From Pseudomonadota bacterium (lineage in GTDB: Bacteria > Desulfobacterota > Syntrophia > Syntrophales > UBA5619): a DNA stretch of 7,540 bases. The notes below the pieces were generated by a model. The model had not been told where the DNA came from. It searched no databases and saw only the letters and a program-made list of their open reading frames with translations. Positions 1-6,805 of the stretch are shown one piece after another (the stretch's first letter is position 1; every line of letters begins with the position of its first letter). The stretch is from the NCBI GenBank assembly GCA_018827585.1, contig JAHJXP010000004.1, forward strand, positions 1 to 7,540. The letters run 5' to 3'. The position numbers were made by a program, and so were the translations under genes.

Positions 1-82
1 AAGAGTCAAGATGTGTCGGTGCGAGCGATGACTGCGCCAAATCGTCGCAAGCGGTCAAGAACAGGGCTCTCAATCCGGTCAT
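1..82 (-). CDS. Possible 5' end of a leftward ORF, running off the window
   Basis: On the minus strand an ATG at 82-80 opens a frame of 27 codons with no stop before the window edge. It is preceded by a near-ideal ribosome binding site, GGAGGTG (complement of 88-94), five bases from the start. The visible peptide begins MTGLRALFLTACDDLAQ and then reads SSLAPTHLDS. I do not recognise a family from it. The spaced GGTCA-type repeats just upstream raise the possibility that this is the first gene of a mobile element, but the peptide does not look like the helix-turn-helix start of an IS21 IstA transposase. The case for a gene rests on the strong ribosome binding site and the open frame only. Confidence 0.35.
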   Translation of the reverse strand, partial: MTGLRALFLTACDDLAQSSLAPTHLDS

Positions 83-123
83 CCCTGCACCTCCAATGTG
101 TGGGACGGTAGGAACCTGAATCT

Positions 124-164
124 GTGACCTTTTTCGCCAGTTGACCAGTGGGGGTTACTTAACC
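124..164. repeat. Three spaced TTGACC-like repeats with a 12-bp palindrome
   Basis: GTGACC at 124-129, TTGACC at 141-146 and TTAACC at 159-164 are near-identical hexamers spaced 17 and 18 bases apart. The last lies inside GGTTACTTAACC (153-164), whose arms GGTTA and TAACC are perfectly complementary around a two-base centre. Regularly spaced repeats containing GGTCA occur in the ends of many IS21-family insertion sequences, and a possible leftward ORF begins about 40 bases beyond. They could equally be sites for a regulator of that ORF. Only one copy is visible, so no element can be delimited. Confidence 0.35.
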
Positions 165-341
165 ACATCGCGCTTCGCCTGTCAAAATTTTTTGGTGGAC
201 GGCGCGGCACTCCCCGAGGTTAGACCGAATTGTCGATGGGGATGTTGAGGTAGACAGGAATGGATACTTGGCCAGGTGATAAGAATAGACCTATGGACGG
301 TTCGAGTGCAGGAAAGAGAAGCCGTATGTCAATGAAAAGGT

Positions 342-370
342 TTGCTATTTGTGAACAGAACGTTTATAGA
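342..370 (+). promoter_or_regulatory. Weak candidate sigma70 promoter for the ligase-hydratase pair
   Basis: TTGCTA at 342-347 and TATAGA at 365-370 each match four of six bases of the sigma70 consensus and are separated by 17 bases. Transcription would begin near 377, about 78 bases before the ligase ATG. Matches of this quality occur by chance, so it is only the best candidate seen in the stretch. Confidence 0.25.
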
Positions 371-454
371 TCGCGAACCGATGATTTTTGGATTCTGAAC
401 TTGTCGGAGCTTGTATCGGCATTAGGTAGAACAAGAATCCTCAAGAGGGGAACG

Positions 455-1810
455 ATGGATTTCCAGAGGAGCTGGCATAAAAGCTACGCGCCCGACGTGC
501 CGAAGGAACTGGATTTTGAAAAGATCACCCTGCCCGAGGTCCTGACCCGTACCGCCGGGGGGTTCCCCGACCGGACGGCGCTCATCTTCATGGAGAAGAA
601 AATTCTCTACCGGGAACTGGAGTCGCTGGTGAACCGCTTCGCGAGGGCCCTGACTCAGATCGGGGTGAAGCCGGGCGACACGGTCGCCATGATCCTGCCC
701 AACATGCCCCAGACCGTCATTGCCGACTATGCGGCCATGCGGATCGGCGCCGTGGCGGCGATGTACGACCCGCTCAGCAAAGAGAGCGACCTCATCGCTC
801 AGATCAACGACTCCGACTCCAGGGTCCTTGTCGCCCTGGACCTGCTTTACCCCAGGGTTATGGATCTGAAAGCAAAAACCGGGATCGAGAACATTATTTT
901 CTGCCACATCAGCGACTACCTCCCCTTCCCGAGCAACAAGCTCCTACCCTGGCTCAGCAGGACCCTCCACTGGAAGATCGGTCGGGAGAAGGGGGTTTAC
1001 GAGTTTCTCCCGCTGCTCGGCGGGCATCCCGACACGCCCGTGGAAAACGCCGCCCGCTGGGAGGATGTGGCGGCTCTCCTCTACACGGGCGGGAAGACGG
1101 GGGCAAGCAAGGGGGTCATGCTGACCCACGCGAATCTCTCCTGTAACGTCCAGCAGCTCCGGGCCTGGGCCCCGGACTTGCATGACGGACGGGAGAGCGT
1201 ACTGGCGGTCTTCCCCTTTTTCCGCGCCGCCGGCTGGACGGGGATACAGAATCTCTGCATCTTTGCCGGATGGACCGATATCCTCGTCCCCAAGCCCGAA
1301 CCGAACGTCGTCCTTGAAATCATGGGGAAGTGCAGGCCGACGATCCTGCCGGGCGCGCCCGCAATCTACGCCGGCCTTCTGGCCCACAAGAAATTCCGGG
1401 GGACGAGTCTCTCCTCCGTAAAAGGGTTGATTGTCGGGGCGGCGCCGCTCCCCGTCGAGGTGGTCACAAAGATCAAGGCCGTTAAGGACGGCCCGGTCAT
1501 CAACCTCTACGGCCTCACCGAGCTCTCCCCGGTAGGGACGGCCATCCCCTGGGGCGGAACGGAGAAGCCGGGAACCGTGGGTGTGCCCCTCCCCGGCACG
1601 GATCTGAAGATCGTGGATGCGGAAACGGGGACCCGGGAACTCCCGGCTGGCGAGGCGGGGGAAATCTGCTTCAAGGGGCCGCAGGTCATGAAGGGCTACC
1701 ACAAGAAGCCCAGAGAGACCGAGGCGGTCCTCAGGAACGGCTGGCTTTACACGGGGGACATTGGCTTTCTCGACGAGGACGGCTACCTTACCCTTGTGGA
1801 CAAGAAGTGA
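455..1810 (+). pseudogene. AMP-forming acyl-CoA ligase (FadD-like), lacking the C-terminal domain
   Basis: The product belongs to the ANL superfamily of acyl-CoA synthetases, which activate a carboxylic acid with ATP to an acyl-AMP and then transfer it to CoA. I start it at ATG 455 because AGAGGGG (444-450) precedes it and family-like sequence begins there, giving 451 residues. Visible motifs are the P-loop YTGGKTGASKG (210-220), AVFPFFRAAGW (251-261), LYGLTE (351-356) and YTGD (432-435). The protein stops at LVDKK (447-451), exactly at the hinge where members continue for about 100 residues with the conserved GxxxxPxEIE segment and the catalytic lysine used for adenylation. No such sequence exists in any frame before the next gene at 1835, so the end is deleted rather than interrupted by a stop mutation. 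The P-loop has Lys214 where the family has Thr, and Arg257 stands where the family usually has His. I infer a decayed gene. The family is certain. The substrate (medium to long chain or aromatic acid) is not, and a truncated adenylation domain with another role cannot be excluded. Confidence 0.85.
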
Positions 1811-1820
1811 ACATTCATAA

Positions 1821-1830
1821 AAAGGAGGTG
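1821..1830 (+). promoter_or_regulatory. Strong ribosome binding site deciding a TTG start
   Basis: AAAGGAGGTG lies four bases before TTG 1835. The first in-frame ATG is 24 codons further on, inside the conserved first strand of the crotonase fold, and has no comparable site. The start is therefore taken as TTG. Confidence 0.85.
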
Positions 1831-1834
1831 CATC

Positions 1835-2647
1835 TTGAGTATCGCCGAAAAGACATTCGCCACGCTGGCGTTTACGGAACCTGAGCCCGGAATCGGGCTC
1901 GCCACCATGAACCGGCCGGAGAGGCTCAACGCCATCAATCCCGCCATGGTTGCTGATTTCGACGCCCTCCTTGCCGCCCTCGCCAAGGATGAGAAGATCC
2001 GCGTCCTGATCCTCACCGGCGCGGGAAGGGGTTTTTGCTCCGGCGCCGATCTAAACGAAGCGATGGCGAACCGCCAGACGGAGGCCTTCGCCGATCCGGA
2101 AAGTTTCCTCCGCCTCGGCCAGGAGCCCTACGCCGCTCTGATCACAGGACTTCGGGCCATCCCCCAGCCGGTGATTGCCGCGGTGAACGGCCCTGCCGCC
2201 GGGGCGGGGTTCTGCCTCGCGCTCGCCGCCGATGTCCGATTCGCGTCGCCCGCCGCCTATTTCGTCAATTCCTTCATCAATATCGGTCTTTCCGGCAGCG
2301 AGCTGGGGAGCACCTACTTTCTCCCCCGTCTCATCGGCCTCGCTCCGGCCGCCGAAATCCTCTACACGGGCCGGAAGGTCCCCGCCGAGGAAGCGGAGCG
2401 GATCGGCCTGGTGAACCGGGTCGTCCCGCCGGAGGCGCTGCTCGCAACCGCTTTAGACTGCGCACGGAAGATGACCGCCAAGATCCCCGCCGCGCTCAGG
2501 CTGACCAAACGGGCCCTCGACAGGAACATCGACTCCCCATCGCTCGCGGCAGCCGTGGATTTTGAAAGCCGCAACCAGGCGCTGATGGTCTTTTCCGGGG
2601 AGTTCTTCCAGCTCATCAAGGCCTTCGCAAAAATGCCGGAAAAGTGA
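1835..2647 (+). CDS. Enoyl-CoA hydratase/isomerase family protein (crotonase fold)
   Basis: The 270-residue protein has normal family length. Members bind an acyl-CoA and stabilise its enolate in an oxyanion hole, doing hydration, isomerisation or hydrolysis in the cytoplasm. Seen in order: the strand before NRPERLNAI (26-34), the first oxyanion-hole segment CSGADL (68-73), the second at NGPAAGAG (118-125), and the conserved C-terminal helix region after IGLVNRVVPPE (190-200). Aligned by eye to rat mitochondrial enoyl-CoA hydratase, the two catalytic glutamates are replaced: Cys127 stands at Glu144 and Phe147 at Glu164. Glu156, in GLSGSELG (151-158), lies where dienoyl-CoA isomerase has its catalytic Asp204. 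Isomerase or another crotonase activity is therefore as likely as classical hydration. The gene follows the truncated ligase by 24 bases and was probably cotranscribed with it. It appears intact. Confidence is high for the family and low for the reaction. Confidence 0.92.
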   Translation: MSIAEKTFATLAFTEPEPGIGLATMNRPERLNAINPAMVADFDALLAALAKDEKIRVLILTGAGRGFCSGADLNEAMANRQTEAFADPESFLRLGQEPYAALITGLRAIPQPVIAAVNGPAAGAGFCLALAADVRFASPAAYFVNSFINIGLSGSELGSTYFLPRLIGLAPAAEILYTGRKVPAEEAERIGLVNRVVPPEALLATALDCARKMTAKIPAALRLTKRALDRNIDSPSLAAAVDFESRNQALMVFSGEFFQLIKAFAKMPEK

Positions 2648-2672
2648 TGTTCTCGCTTTTTTCAGCCTCATT

Positions 2673-2708
2673 GCCGCCGTTCCCAACGCCGTGGTGTGAA
2701 CGGACGGC
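2673..2708. repeat. Inverted repeat between convergent genes
   Basis: GCCGCCGTTC (2673-2682) pairs with GAACGGACGGC (2698-2708) as a ten-base-pair stem with one bulged A and a 15-base loop. It lies in the 168-base gap between the convergent hydratase and dehydratase genes, where a two-way terminator would be expected. No T-run follows on either strand, so if it terminates transcription it is not a standard intrinsic terminator. Nothing else recognisable lies in the gap. Confidence 0.35.
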
Positions 2709-2815
2709 AAGGGACGGACCCGGTCGTCAACGACATCGCGATACGGCGGCCAGTGCTCGGCTGCGGCCTTTGTGCCAACGGAGTCGTGAGGGTAACGGCG
2801 GGGCCAACAGGGAAA

Positions 2816-4051
2816 TCACGCTTTCCTCCCCTTGAGCACCTCGATGAAGGCGTCGATCCGGGTCTCGATCTGGCCCTCGGAGAAGCTTCGCTCGTCGACC
2901 ATGTCCGCCTCGATCATCAGCATCGGGAGCCCCTTCTTTTCCTGAACGATCCGCCGGATATCGTATTGCCCGAGGGAATAGGGCTTGCAGCTCCGGTTGG
3001 AGTGCATGACGATGCCGTCCACATCGTATTTGTCGGCCATCTCCATGACCTGCCGGGCCATCTCGTCCACGCCGATGTTGAGGTAGATCCGGGAGTAGCC
3101 CTCGGCCATCGTTTCGATGAAATCGGTTTCCCTGATGTACTTCATGGAGCCGCACCAGGCCGAGGTGTAGGTGTCCGCCACGAGGCAGGCGCCCTGGGAG
3201 GCGAACTTCTCGGAGAGCCACTTCGTCCGGTACCAGACGGGGAGGTTGTCCCAGAGGAGCCGGTATTGTTCGTCCGGGACGGCGCCGATCCCCTGGGCGA
3301 CGCGCTCCTGCATCTCGGCCAGGAGCATCTTGTAGTAATCGACAGTCTGCTGCGTCCCCCGGAGGGTAACGATCAGGGCGAGGTGGAAGAAGGCATCGAA
3401 AGCGCTCAGCGGCGCCGGCCGGTTCATCGCCGTATCCAGGACAGCCTGCCAGAGCCGCTGTCCTTCGAGGGAGAGCCTTCCCACCTCCATGATCCGGTCG
3501 TAATCGAATTTCTCCCCGCAGGCCTGCTCCAGGAAAGCGATATATTCGATAATCTGTTTCTGGACGTAGCGGCGCGCCTCTGCGGAGAATTCCGTATGGC
3601 AGAAAGGGGTGTCGAGGATGAAAAGCGGGACCCGGAAAAAACGGGCCTGCACCTCGTACCATTTGAGGACCGTCCCGCAGATGTTGTTGCAGCAGACGAG
3701 CATGTCGGGCCGGGGAAGGCCCCCGATCGGCCCGCCGTTGATCGGCGCGCAGGCAATATCGGCCCGGGCGTAGGAGCACAGGTCGCTTGAATACCCCATC
3801 GCCTCGGCCTTCTCGCAGAGATCGACCCCCATCTTGCTCGCCCCGATCATCGCCCCGTGATTCTCCGGATAGACGGGGATCACGTCCATTGCAATCAGGG
3901 GCTCCACCGGACCGCCGCTCGTGATCCAGGCCACCTTTTTCCCCGACTGCTCCGCCGTCTTCGCCTCGATGTAGTAGGCCGTCATGATCTCCTTCATCTT
4001 TGCGACCGCCTTGATCTTCCGCTTTTCCTTCGCCTCGTCTTTCTCCGCCAT
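2816..4051 (-). CDS. Benzoyl-CoA reductase/2-hydroxyacyl-CoA dehydratase subunit, BcrB-like
   Basis: This 411-residue protein is one of the two core subunits of the oxygen-sensitive iron-sulfur family that includes benzoyl-CoA reductase (BcrBC) and 2-hydroxyglutaryl- and phenyllactyl-CoA dehydratases (HgdAB, FldBC). These enzymes take one high-energy electron from an ATP-driven activator and use it to dehydrate a 2-hydroxyacyl-CoA or reduce an aromatic ring. Candidate cluster ligands are Cys92 in DLCSYAR, the cysteines of CCNNICGT (120-127), and Cys355 in SNRSCKPYSLGQ. The family C-terminal segment, DERSFSEGQIETR (386-398), is present. The N-terminus (about 1-20) is Lys/Glu-rich. The start is supported by GGGAGAA (complement of 4056-4062). 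It is the last gene of the leftward operon, 95 bases after its partner subunit. No frame damage or missing motif is seen. Overall likeness is closer to BcrB than to the shorter partner subunits. Substrate unknown. Confidence 0.88.
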   Translation of the reverse strand: MAEKDEAKEKRKIKAVAKMKEIMTAYYIEAKTAEQSGKKVAWITSGGPVEPLIAMDVIPVYPENHGAMIGASKMGVDLCEKAEAMGYSSDLCSYARADIACAPINGGPIGGLPRPDMLVCCNNICGTVLKWYEVQARFFRVPLFILDTPFCHTEFSAEARRYVQKQIIEYIAFLEQACGEKFDYDRIMEVGRLSLEGQRLWQAVLDTAMNRPAPLSAFDAFFHLALIVTLRGTQQTVDYYKMLLAEMQERVAQGIGAVPDEQYRLLWDNLPVWYRTKWLSEKFASQGACLVADTYTSAWCGSMKYIRETDFIETMAEGYSRIYLNIGVDEMARQVMEMADKYDVDGIVMHSNRSCKPYSLGQYDIRRIVQEKKGLPMLMIEADMVDERSFSEGQIETRIDAFIEVLKGRKA

Positions 4052-4102
4052 CGTCTTCTCCCGGTGGTCAAAATCGTTTTATTCTATCCGCTGGAGCCCC
4101 TT

Positions 4103-4130
4103 GAAAATGGGATTAATGAAACCCCCTTTC
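4103..4130 (-). repeat. Imperfect hairpin in the gap between the two dehydratase subunits
   Basis: On the transcribed strand GAAAGGGGG and CCCATTTTC can pair over nine positions with one mismatch and one G-U pair around a ten-base loop (complement of 4103-4130). It lies in the 95-base gap between the subunit genes, which family members often place almost end to end. It could be an mRNA processing or stability element or a weak attenuator. No T-run follows. Confidence 0.25.
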
Positions 4131-4146
4131 ACCGTGACGCAAAGCC

Positions 4147-5304
4147 TCAGATCATCTCGACAAACGCCTCGAACCGCGTCCGGAGCTGGCCGTCGGCCGG
4201 AAGCCGGTCCTCGACCTCGATGACCATGCTGAGGATCCCCTCTCGGTCCAGGGCCTCCTTGAGATACGGGTAGTCAAAGGCGTGGGGATCGCAGAATTTC
4301 AGGAGGAAAAAGACGACCCCCTGCGCCCGCTTCTGACGGACCAGCCGGACAAGATGGTCTGCCCGGTCGGCGAGACCCCGGTGCTTCGCTGGACAGACGA
4401 CCCGCGCCAGGTAACGCCCGGCGATGGCCGTTATCGGATCGGCGGTCTCATCGACAAGGCCGCTGAACGAGCGCGAACCGGTGCAGAGGTCGTCCCCGAC
4501 CACCGTCCCGCCTGCCTCCTCGACGACCGTGTAGATGTCGGGGTGGTTGCAGACGCCGCCGGAGAGGATGACCCGCTTGGGCGCGGGGCCGGAAACGGCC
4601 GCTCCTTTTACCTCCGCTCCTGTCGCCGCCTGCCCTGCGCTTTTTTTCTCAAGCTCCTCCGCTACCTCCTCCAGAAGCGACGCCGCCCTTTTCCGGTCCA
4701 GGATCATCGCGGCCCGGGTCAGGGCATAGAAATCGCTCCCCTTGAGGATCCCCGGCCGTTCGCTTTTCAGATCATCGATCCGCGTCAGGGCGATCCGGAT
4801 CCGGTTGCACAGCCGGATCGCGCCCCGGAGGTCGTCGTCGGAGATCGTCACCCCTAACTTTTCCGCCAGCTCCCCGCGGAACCGCCTCAGGACGTCGATC
4901 ATATATTGTCTTGCGCTGTCCGTATCCAGCTTGACCGGCAGGACCAGATCCGTATGGAAGCAACGCCCGACGTTGAGGCGCCAGATGTCGGAGAGACGCT
5001 GGATGGAATCGCAGGTATGGGGAAAAACGACGCCGTCCAGGAAGTCCAAACGGCCCCCAAGGGCGTCCTCCAGGGCGCCCCGCACCAGCGAACAGCAGTA
5101 GGATTGCAGATGGGCCTCGGCCAGCCGGATCTTCTCCCCCGAGCCGAAGACCCGGAAAGGGTGCCCGCCGGCGGCCAGGATGATCTCTTCCGGCGCATAG
5201 GAACAGAACGTGCCGACCACCTTTCTTTGGCTCTCCGCCTTGAACCTTCGGATATAATCATAGGGATCGGCCAGGATCTCATGGCACTCATCGATCTGCT
5301 TCAT
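4147..5304 (-). CDS. Benzoyl-CoA reductase/2-hydroxyacyl-CoA dehydratase subunit, BcrC/HgdB-like
   Basis: This 385-residue protein is the second, shorter type of core subunit of the same iron-sulfur enzyme and would pair with the product encoded at 2816-4051. Likely cluster-binding cysteines are Cys70/Cys71 in LQSYCCSLVRG, Cys98 in FPHTCDSIQR and Cys338 in KFCDPHAFDYP. The family ending LRTRFEAFVEM (374-384) is present. Length matches BcrC-type proteins. The start is supported by AAGGAGA (complement of 5312-5318), seven bases from the ATG. A second ATG four bases upstream is out of frame. Residues about 218-243 form an Ala/Gly/Lys-rich low-complexity stretch between the two Rossmann-like halves, probably a flexible linker. 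The gene sits 98 bases after the CoA-transferase, consistent with one transcript. Family assignment is firm. Dehydratase versus reductase activity is open, though the linked CoA-transferase favours dehydratase by analogy with FldA-FldBC. Confidence 0.88.
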   Translation of the reverse strand: MKQIDECHEILADPYDYIRRFKAESQRKVVGTFCSYAPEEIILAAGGHPFRVFGSGEKIRLAEAHLQSYCCSLVRGALEDALGGRLDFLDGVVFPHTCDSIQRLSDIWRLNVGRCFHTDLVLPVKLDTDSARQYMIDVLRRFRGELAEKLGVTISDDDLRGAIRLCNRIRIALTRIDDLKSERPGILKGSDFYALTRAAMILDRKRAASLLEEVAEELEKKSAGQAATGAEVKGAAVSGPAPKRVILSGGVCNHPDIYTVVEEAGGTVVGDDLCTGSRSFSGLVDETADPITAIAGRYLARVVCPAKHRGLADRADHLVRLVRQKRAQGVVFFLLKFCDPHAFDYPYLKEALDREGILSMVIEVEDRLPADGQLRTRFEAFVEMI

Positions 5305-5348
5305 CCATCGGTCTCCTTGTGTAGAATTATCCGCCGCCGTATTTTCCC

Positions 5349-5367
5349 TCGGCCCGTAAACGGCCGA
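5349..5367. repeat. Small hairpin between the CoA-transferase and the first subunit gene
   Basis: TCGGCC (5349-5354) and GGCCGA (5362-5367) are perfect inverted repeats around a seven-base loop, within the 98-base gap. No T-run follows on the transcribed strand. It may act in mRNA processing, or be chance in GC-rich DNA. Confidence 0.2.
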
Positions 5368-5402
5368 TCTCCTCCCGTTAGGGTAAATTGTGAGACCCCC
5401 AA

Positions 5403-6617
5403 CTATCCGATGATCCCCGCCTCCTTCATTCTCTGAATATCTCCGGGGTCATATCCCAGCTTCGCGAGCAACTCGTTCGTATGCTCGCCCAGTTCCGGCG
5501 CCCGGCATTGAGTGCCGGCCGGGGTCTCGGACAGCTTGATGGGGTTGTTGAGCACCTTGATCCTGCCGTGAACCGGAAGCTCCAGTTCGCCGAAAAATTC
5601 GTTCGCGATCGCCTGTTCGTCCCTGGTGACCTCCAGCGGCGTGCAGACCGGCGACCACACCAGTTTGTGTTTGCCCAGGATCTCCATCCACTCGGCATAG
5701 GTCTTGGTCAGGAAGATGTCCTCGATGAGTCGGACAAGCTCCGCGGCGTTTTCCTGCCGCGCATCGAAGTCGGCATATTTAGGATCTTTCTCCAACTCCG
5801 GCCGCTTGATGGCCCTGCAGAATTCCGGCCAGTAGGTCTGCGCGTTGGTCATTCCCAGCATAATCCAGCGGTTGTCCTTGGTGGGATAATGATTGCGGAT
5901 GGGATTGGACATGGTTTTCCGCTGCGGGCGCATCGCATCCTTTCCGGTCACCAGACATCCGGTGATATCGAAGCCCAGGACCCACACGGCGGTGTTGTAC
6001 AGGGATACCTCTACCTGCTGTCCGATGCCGGTGCGCTCCCGCGCGAACAGCGCCGTCATGACTCCCGCCAGGAGGCCCAGAGAGCTGATGCTGTCGCCGT
6101 AGGCCGCCCGGGAAATGTTCGGGGCGGTGTCCGAATCGTGCATCATCTCCATGACACCGCTTCGCGCCCAGAAGGCCACCGAGTCATAGCCGCCGGCGTT
6201 CTTCTCCGGTCCCTTGAGACCGTACCCCGTCAGATTGGCATAGATGAGCTTCGGATTGCGCTTCGATACCGCCTCATAGGACAGATTGAACTTGCCCATC
6301 TCATAGGGCCGCAGGTTGTTCAGAAACACGTCGGCTTCCGCACAGAGCCTGTGGATGATCTCCTGTCCCTCCGGGCTCGCCAGGTTGACGCAGATGCTTT
6401 TCTTGTTCCGGTCCGCATGCTCCCAGAGGTAATTGATCTCGATGTACTGCGTCCACGCGCTGAGGCTATGACCCGCGTACCGCTGCATATCGCCGCGACC
6501 TGGGGATTCCACATGGACGACTTCGGCCCCCCAGCTCCCCATGAGCATCCCGGCAATCGGCACGGCCACCGCCGCCCCGATCTCGACGACCTTTATTCCT
6601 TCCAATGCCTTTGTCAT
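5403..6617 (-). CDS. Type III (CaiB/BaiF family) acyl-CoA transferase
   Basis: The 404-residue protein has the usual length of family III CoA-transferases, interlocked dimers that move CoA between carboxylic acids through an aspartyl-CoA or mixed anhydride on a conserved Asp. Visible marks are the N-terminal LEGIKVVEIG (5-14), GAEVVHVESPGRGD (30-43), the nucleotide-fold segment ICVNLASPEG (75-84), FLNNLRP (98-104), LTGYGLKGP (129-137) and the catalytic Asp145 in GGYDSVAFWARSG (142-154). The start ATG has AGGAGA (complement of 6625-6630) seven bases upstream. It is the first gene of the leftward operon, with a candidate promoter about 80 bases upstream. By analogy with FldA (phenyllactate) and HadA-type systems I infer that it makes the CoA thioester for the following iron-sulfur enzyme. 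Succinyl-CoA:benzylsuccinate transferases (BbsEF) are the same family, so the substrate is not determined. The gene appears intact. Confidence 0.92.
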   Translation of the reverse strand: MTKALEGIKVVEIGAAVAVPIAGMLMGSWGAEVVHVESPGRGDMQRYAGHSLSAWTQYIEINYLWEHADRNKKSICVNLASPEGQEIIHRLCAEADVFLNNLRPYEMGKFNLSYEAVSKRNPKLIYANLTGYGLKGPEKNAGGYDSVAFWARSGVMEMMHDSDTAPNISRAAYGDSISSLGLLAGVMTALFARERTGIGQQVEVSLYNTAVWVLGFDITGCLVTGKDAMRPQRKTMSNPIRNHYPTKDNRWIMLGMTNAQTYWPEFCRAIKRPELEKDPKYADFDARQENAAELVRLIEDIFLTKTYAEWMEILGKHKLVWSPVCTPLEVTRDEQAIANEFFGELELPVHGRIKVLNNPIKLSETPAGTQCRAPELGEHTNELLAKLGYDPGDIQRMKEAGIIG

Positions 6618-6695
6618 ATCCCCGTCTCCTGCCTGCCGATTTTTTGAAGCATTTCGACTATTTCAGTTCACCTTATTCCGCATCGCAATGTCGAG

Positions 6696-6709
6696 GATTG
6701 CATACAATC
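6696..6709. promoter_or_regulatory. Operator-like palindrome over the -10 of the leftward operon
   Basis: GATTGCATACAATC has arms GATTG and CAATC that are perfectly complementary around CATA. It resembles the TTGTATACAA-type operators described for some FCD-domain GntR regulators. It covers the candidate -10 of the CoA-transferase operon completely, the classical place for repression, and a remnant of just such a regulator lies about 120 bases away. Confidence 0.45.
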
Positions 6710-6727
6710 AGAAAAACGTAATGTCAA
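6699..6727 (-). promoter_or_regulatory. Candidate sigma70 promoter of the CoA-transferase/dehydratase operon
   Basis: On the minus strand a perfect -35 TTGACA (complement of 6722-6727) is followed after 17 bases by TATGCA (complement of 6699-6704), a three-of-six match to the -10. Transcription would begin near 6692, leaving a leader of about 75 bases before the ATG at 6617. The region is AT-rich compared with the genes on either side. The weak -10 makes this tentative. Confidence 0.45.
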
Positions 6728-6805
6728 ACAATAATGCCGCCGAAGCATAACATCATATAAAATAACGGATTACAAATATTTTTCAACCGCCCATGATCTT
6801 CTTGA

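Larger units (their letters stand above)
83..454. other. Non-coding or remnant stretch before the acyl-CoA ligase
   Basis: No recognisable gene lies here. The left part (124-164) holds short repeats and a palindrome described separately. The part from 260 to 454 is open in the frame of the ligase downstream, but its translation (starting MDTWPGDKNR) does not resemble the N-terminus of any acyl-CoA ligase. It is also less GC-rich than the ligase itself, so I treat it as untranslated. A weak candidate promoter for the rightward genes lies at 342-370. The stretch may be a scar between a mobile element on the left and the metabolic genes on the right. Confidence 0.5.

Noticed and set aside
260..454. 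In-frame N-terminal extension of the ligase from ATG 260
   Set aside because: The 65 extra residues do not resemble ligase sequence, and ATG 455 has an AGAGGGG site directly upstream, so the extension is unlikely to be translated.
2727..3779. Minus-strand open frame of 350 codons overlapping the BcrB-like gene
   Set aside because: It is an out-of-frame shadow of the real gene, with Arg/Pro/Gly-rich composition and no motifs.
2696..3790. Long plus-strand open frame of 364 codons opposite the BcrB-like gene
   Set aside because: It is the complement of a gene with clear family motifs. Its translation is low-complexity and rich in Asp, His, Pro and Val, typical of an antisense frame in GC-rich DNA.
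5481..6647. Long plus-strand open frame of 388 codons opposite the CoA-transferase
   Set aside because: The opposite strand encodes an intact CaiB/BaiF protein with its catalytic Asp. The plus-strand translation has no recognisable domain.
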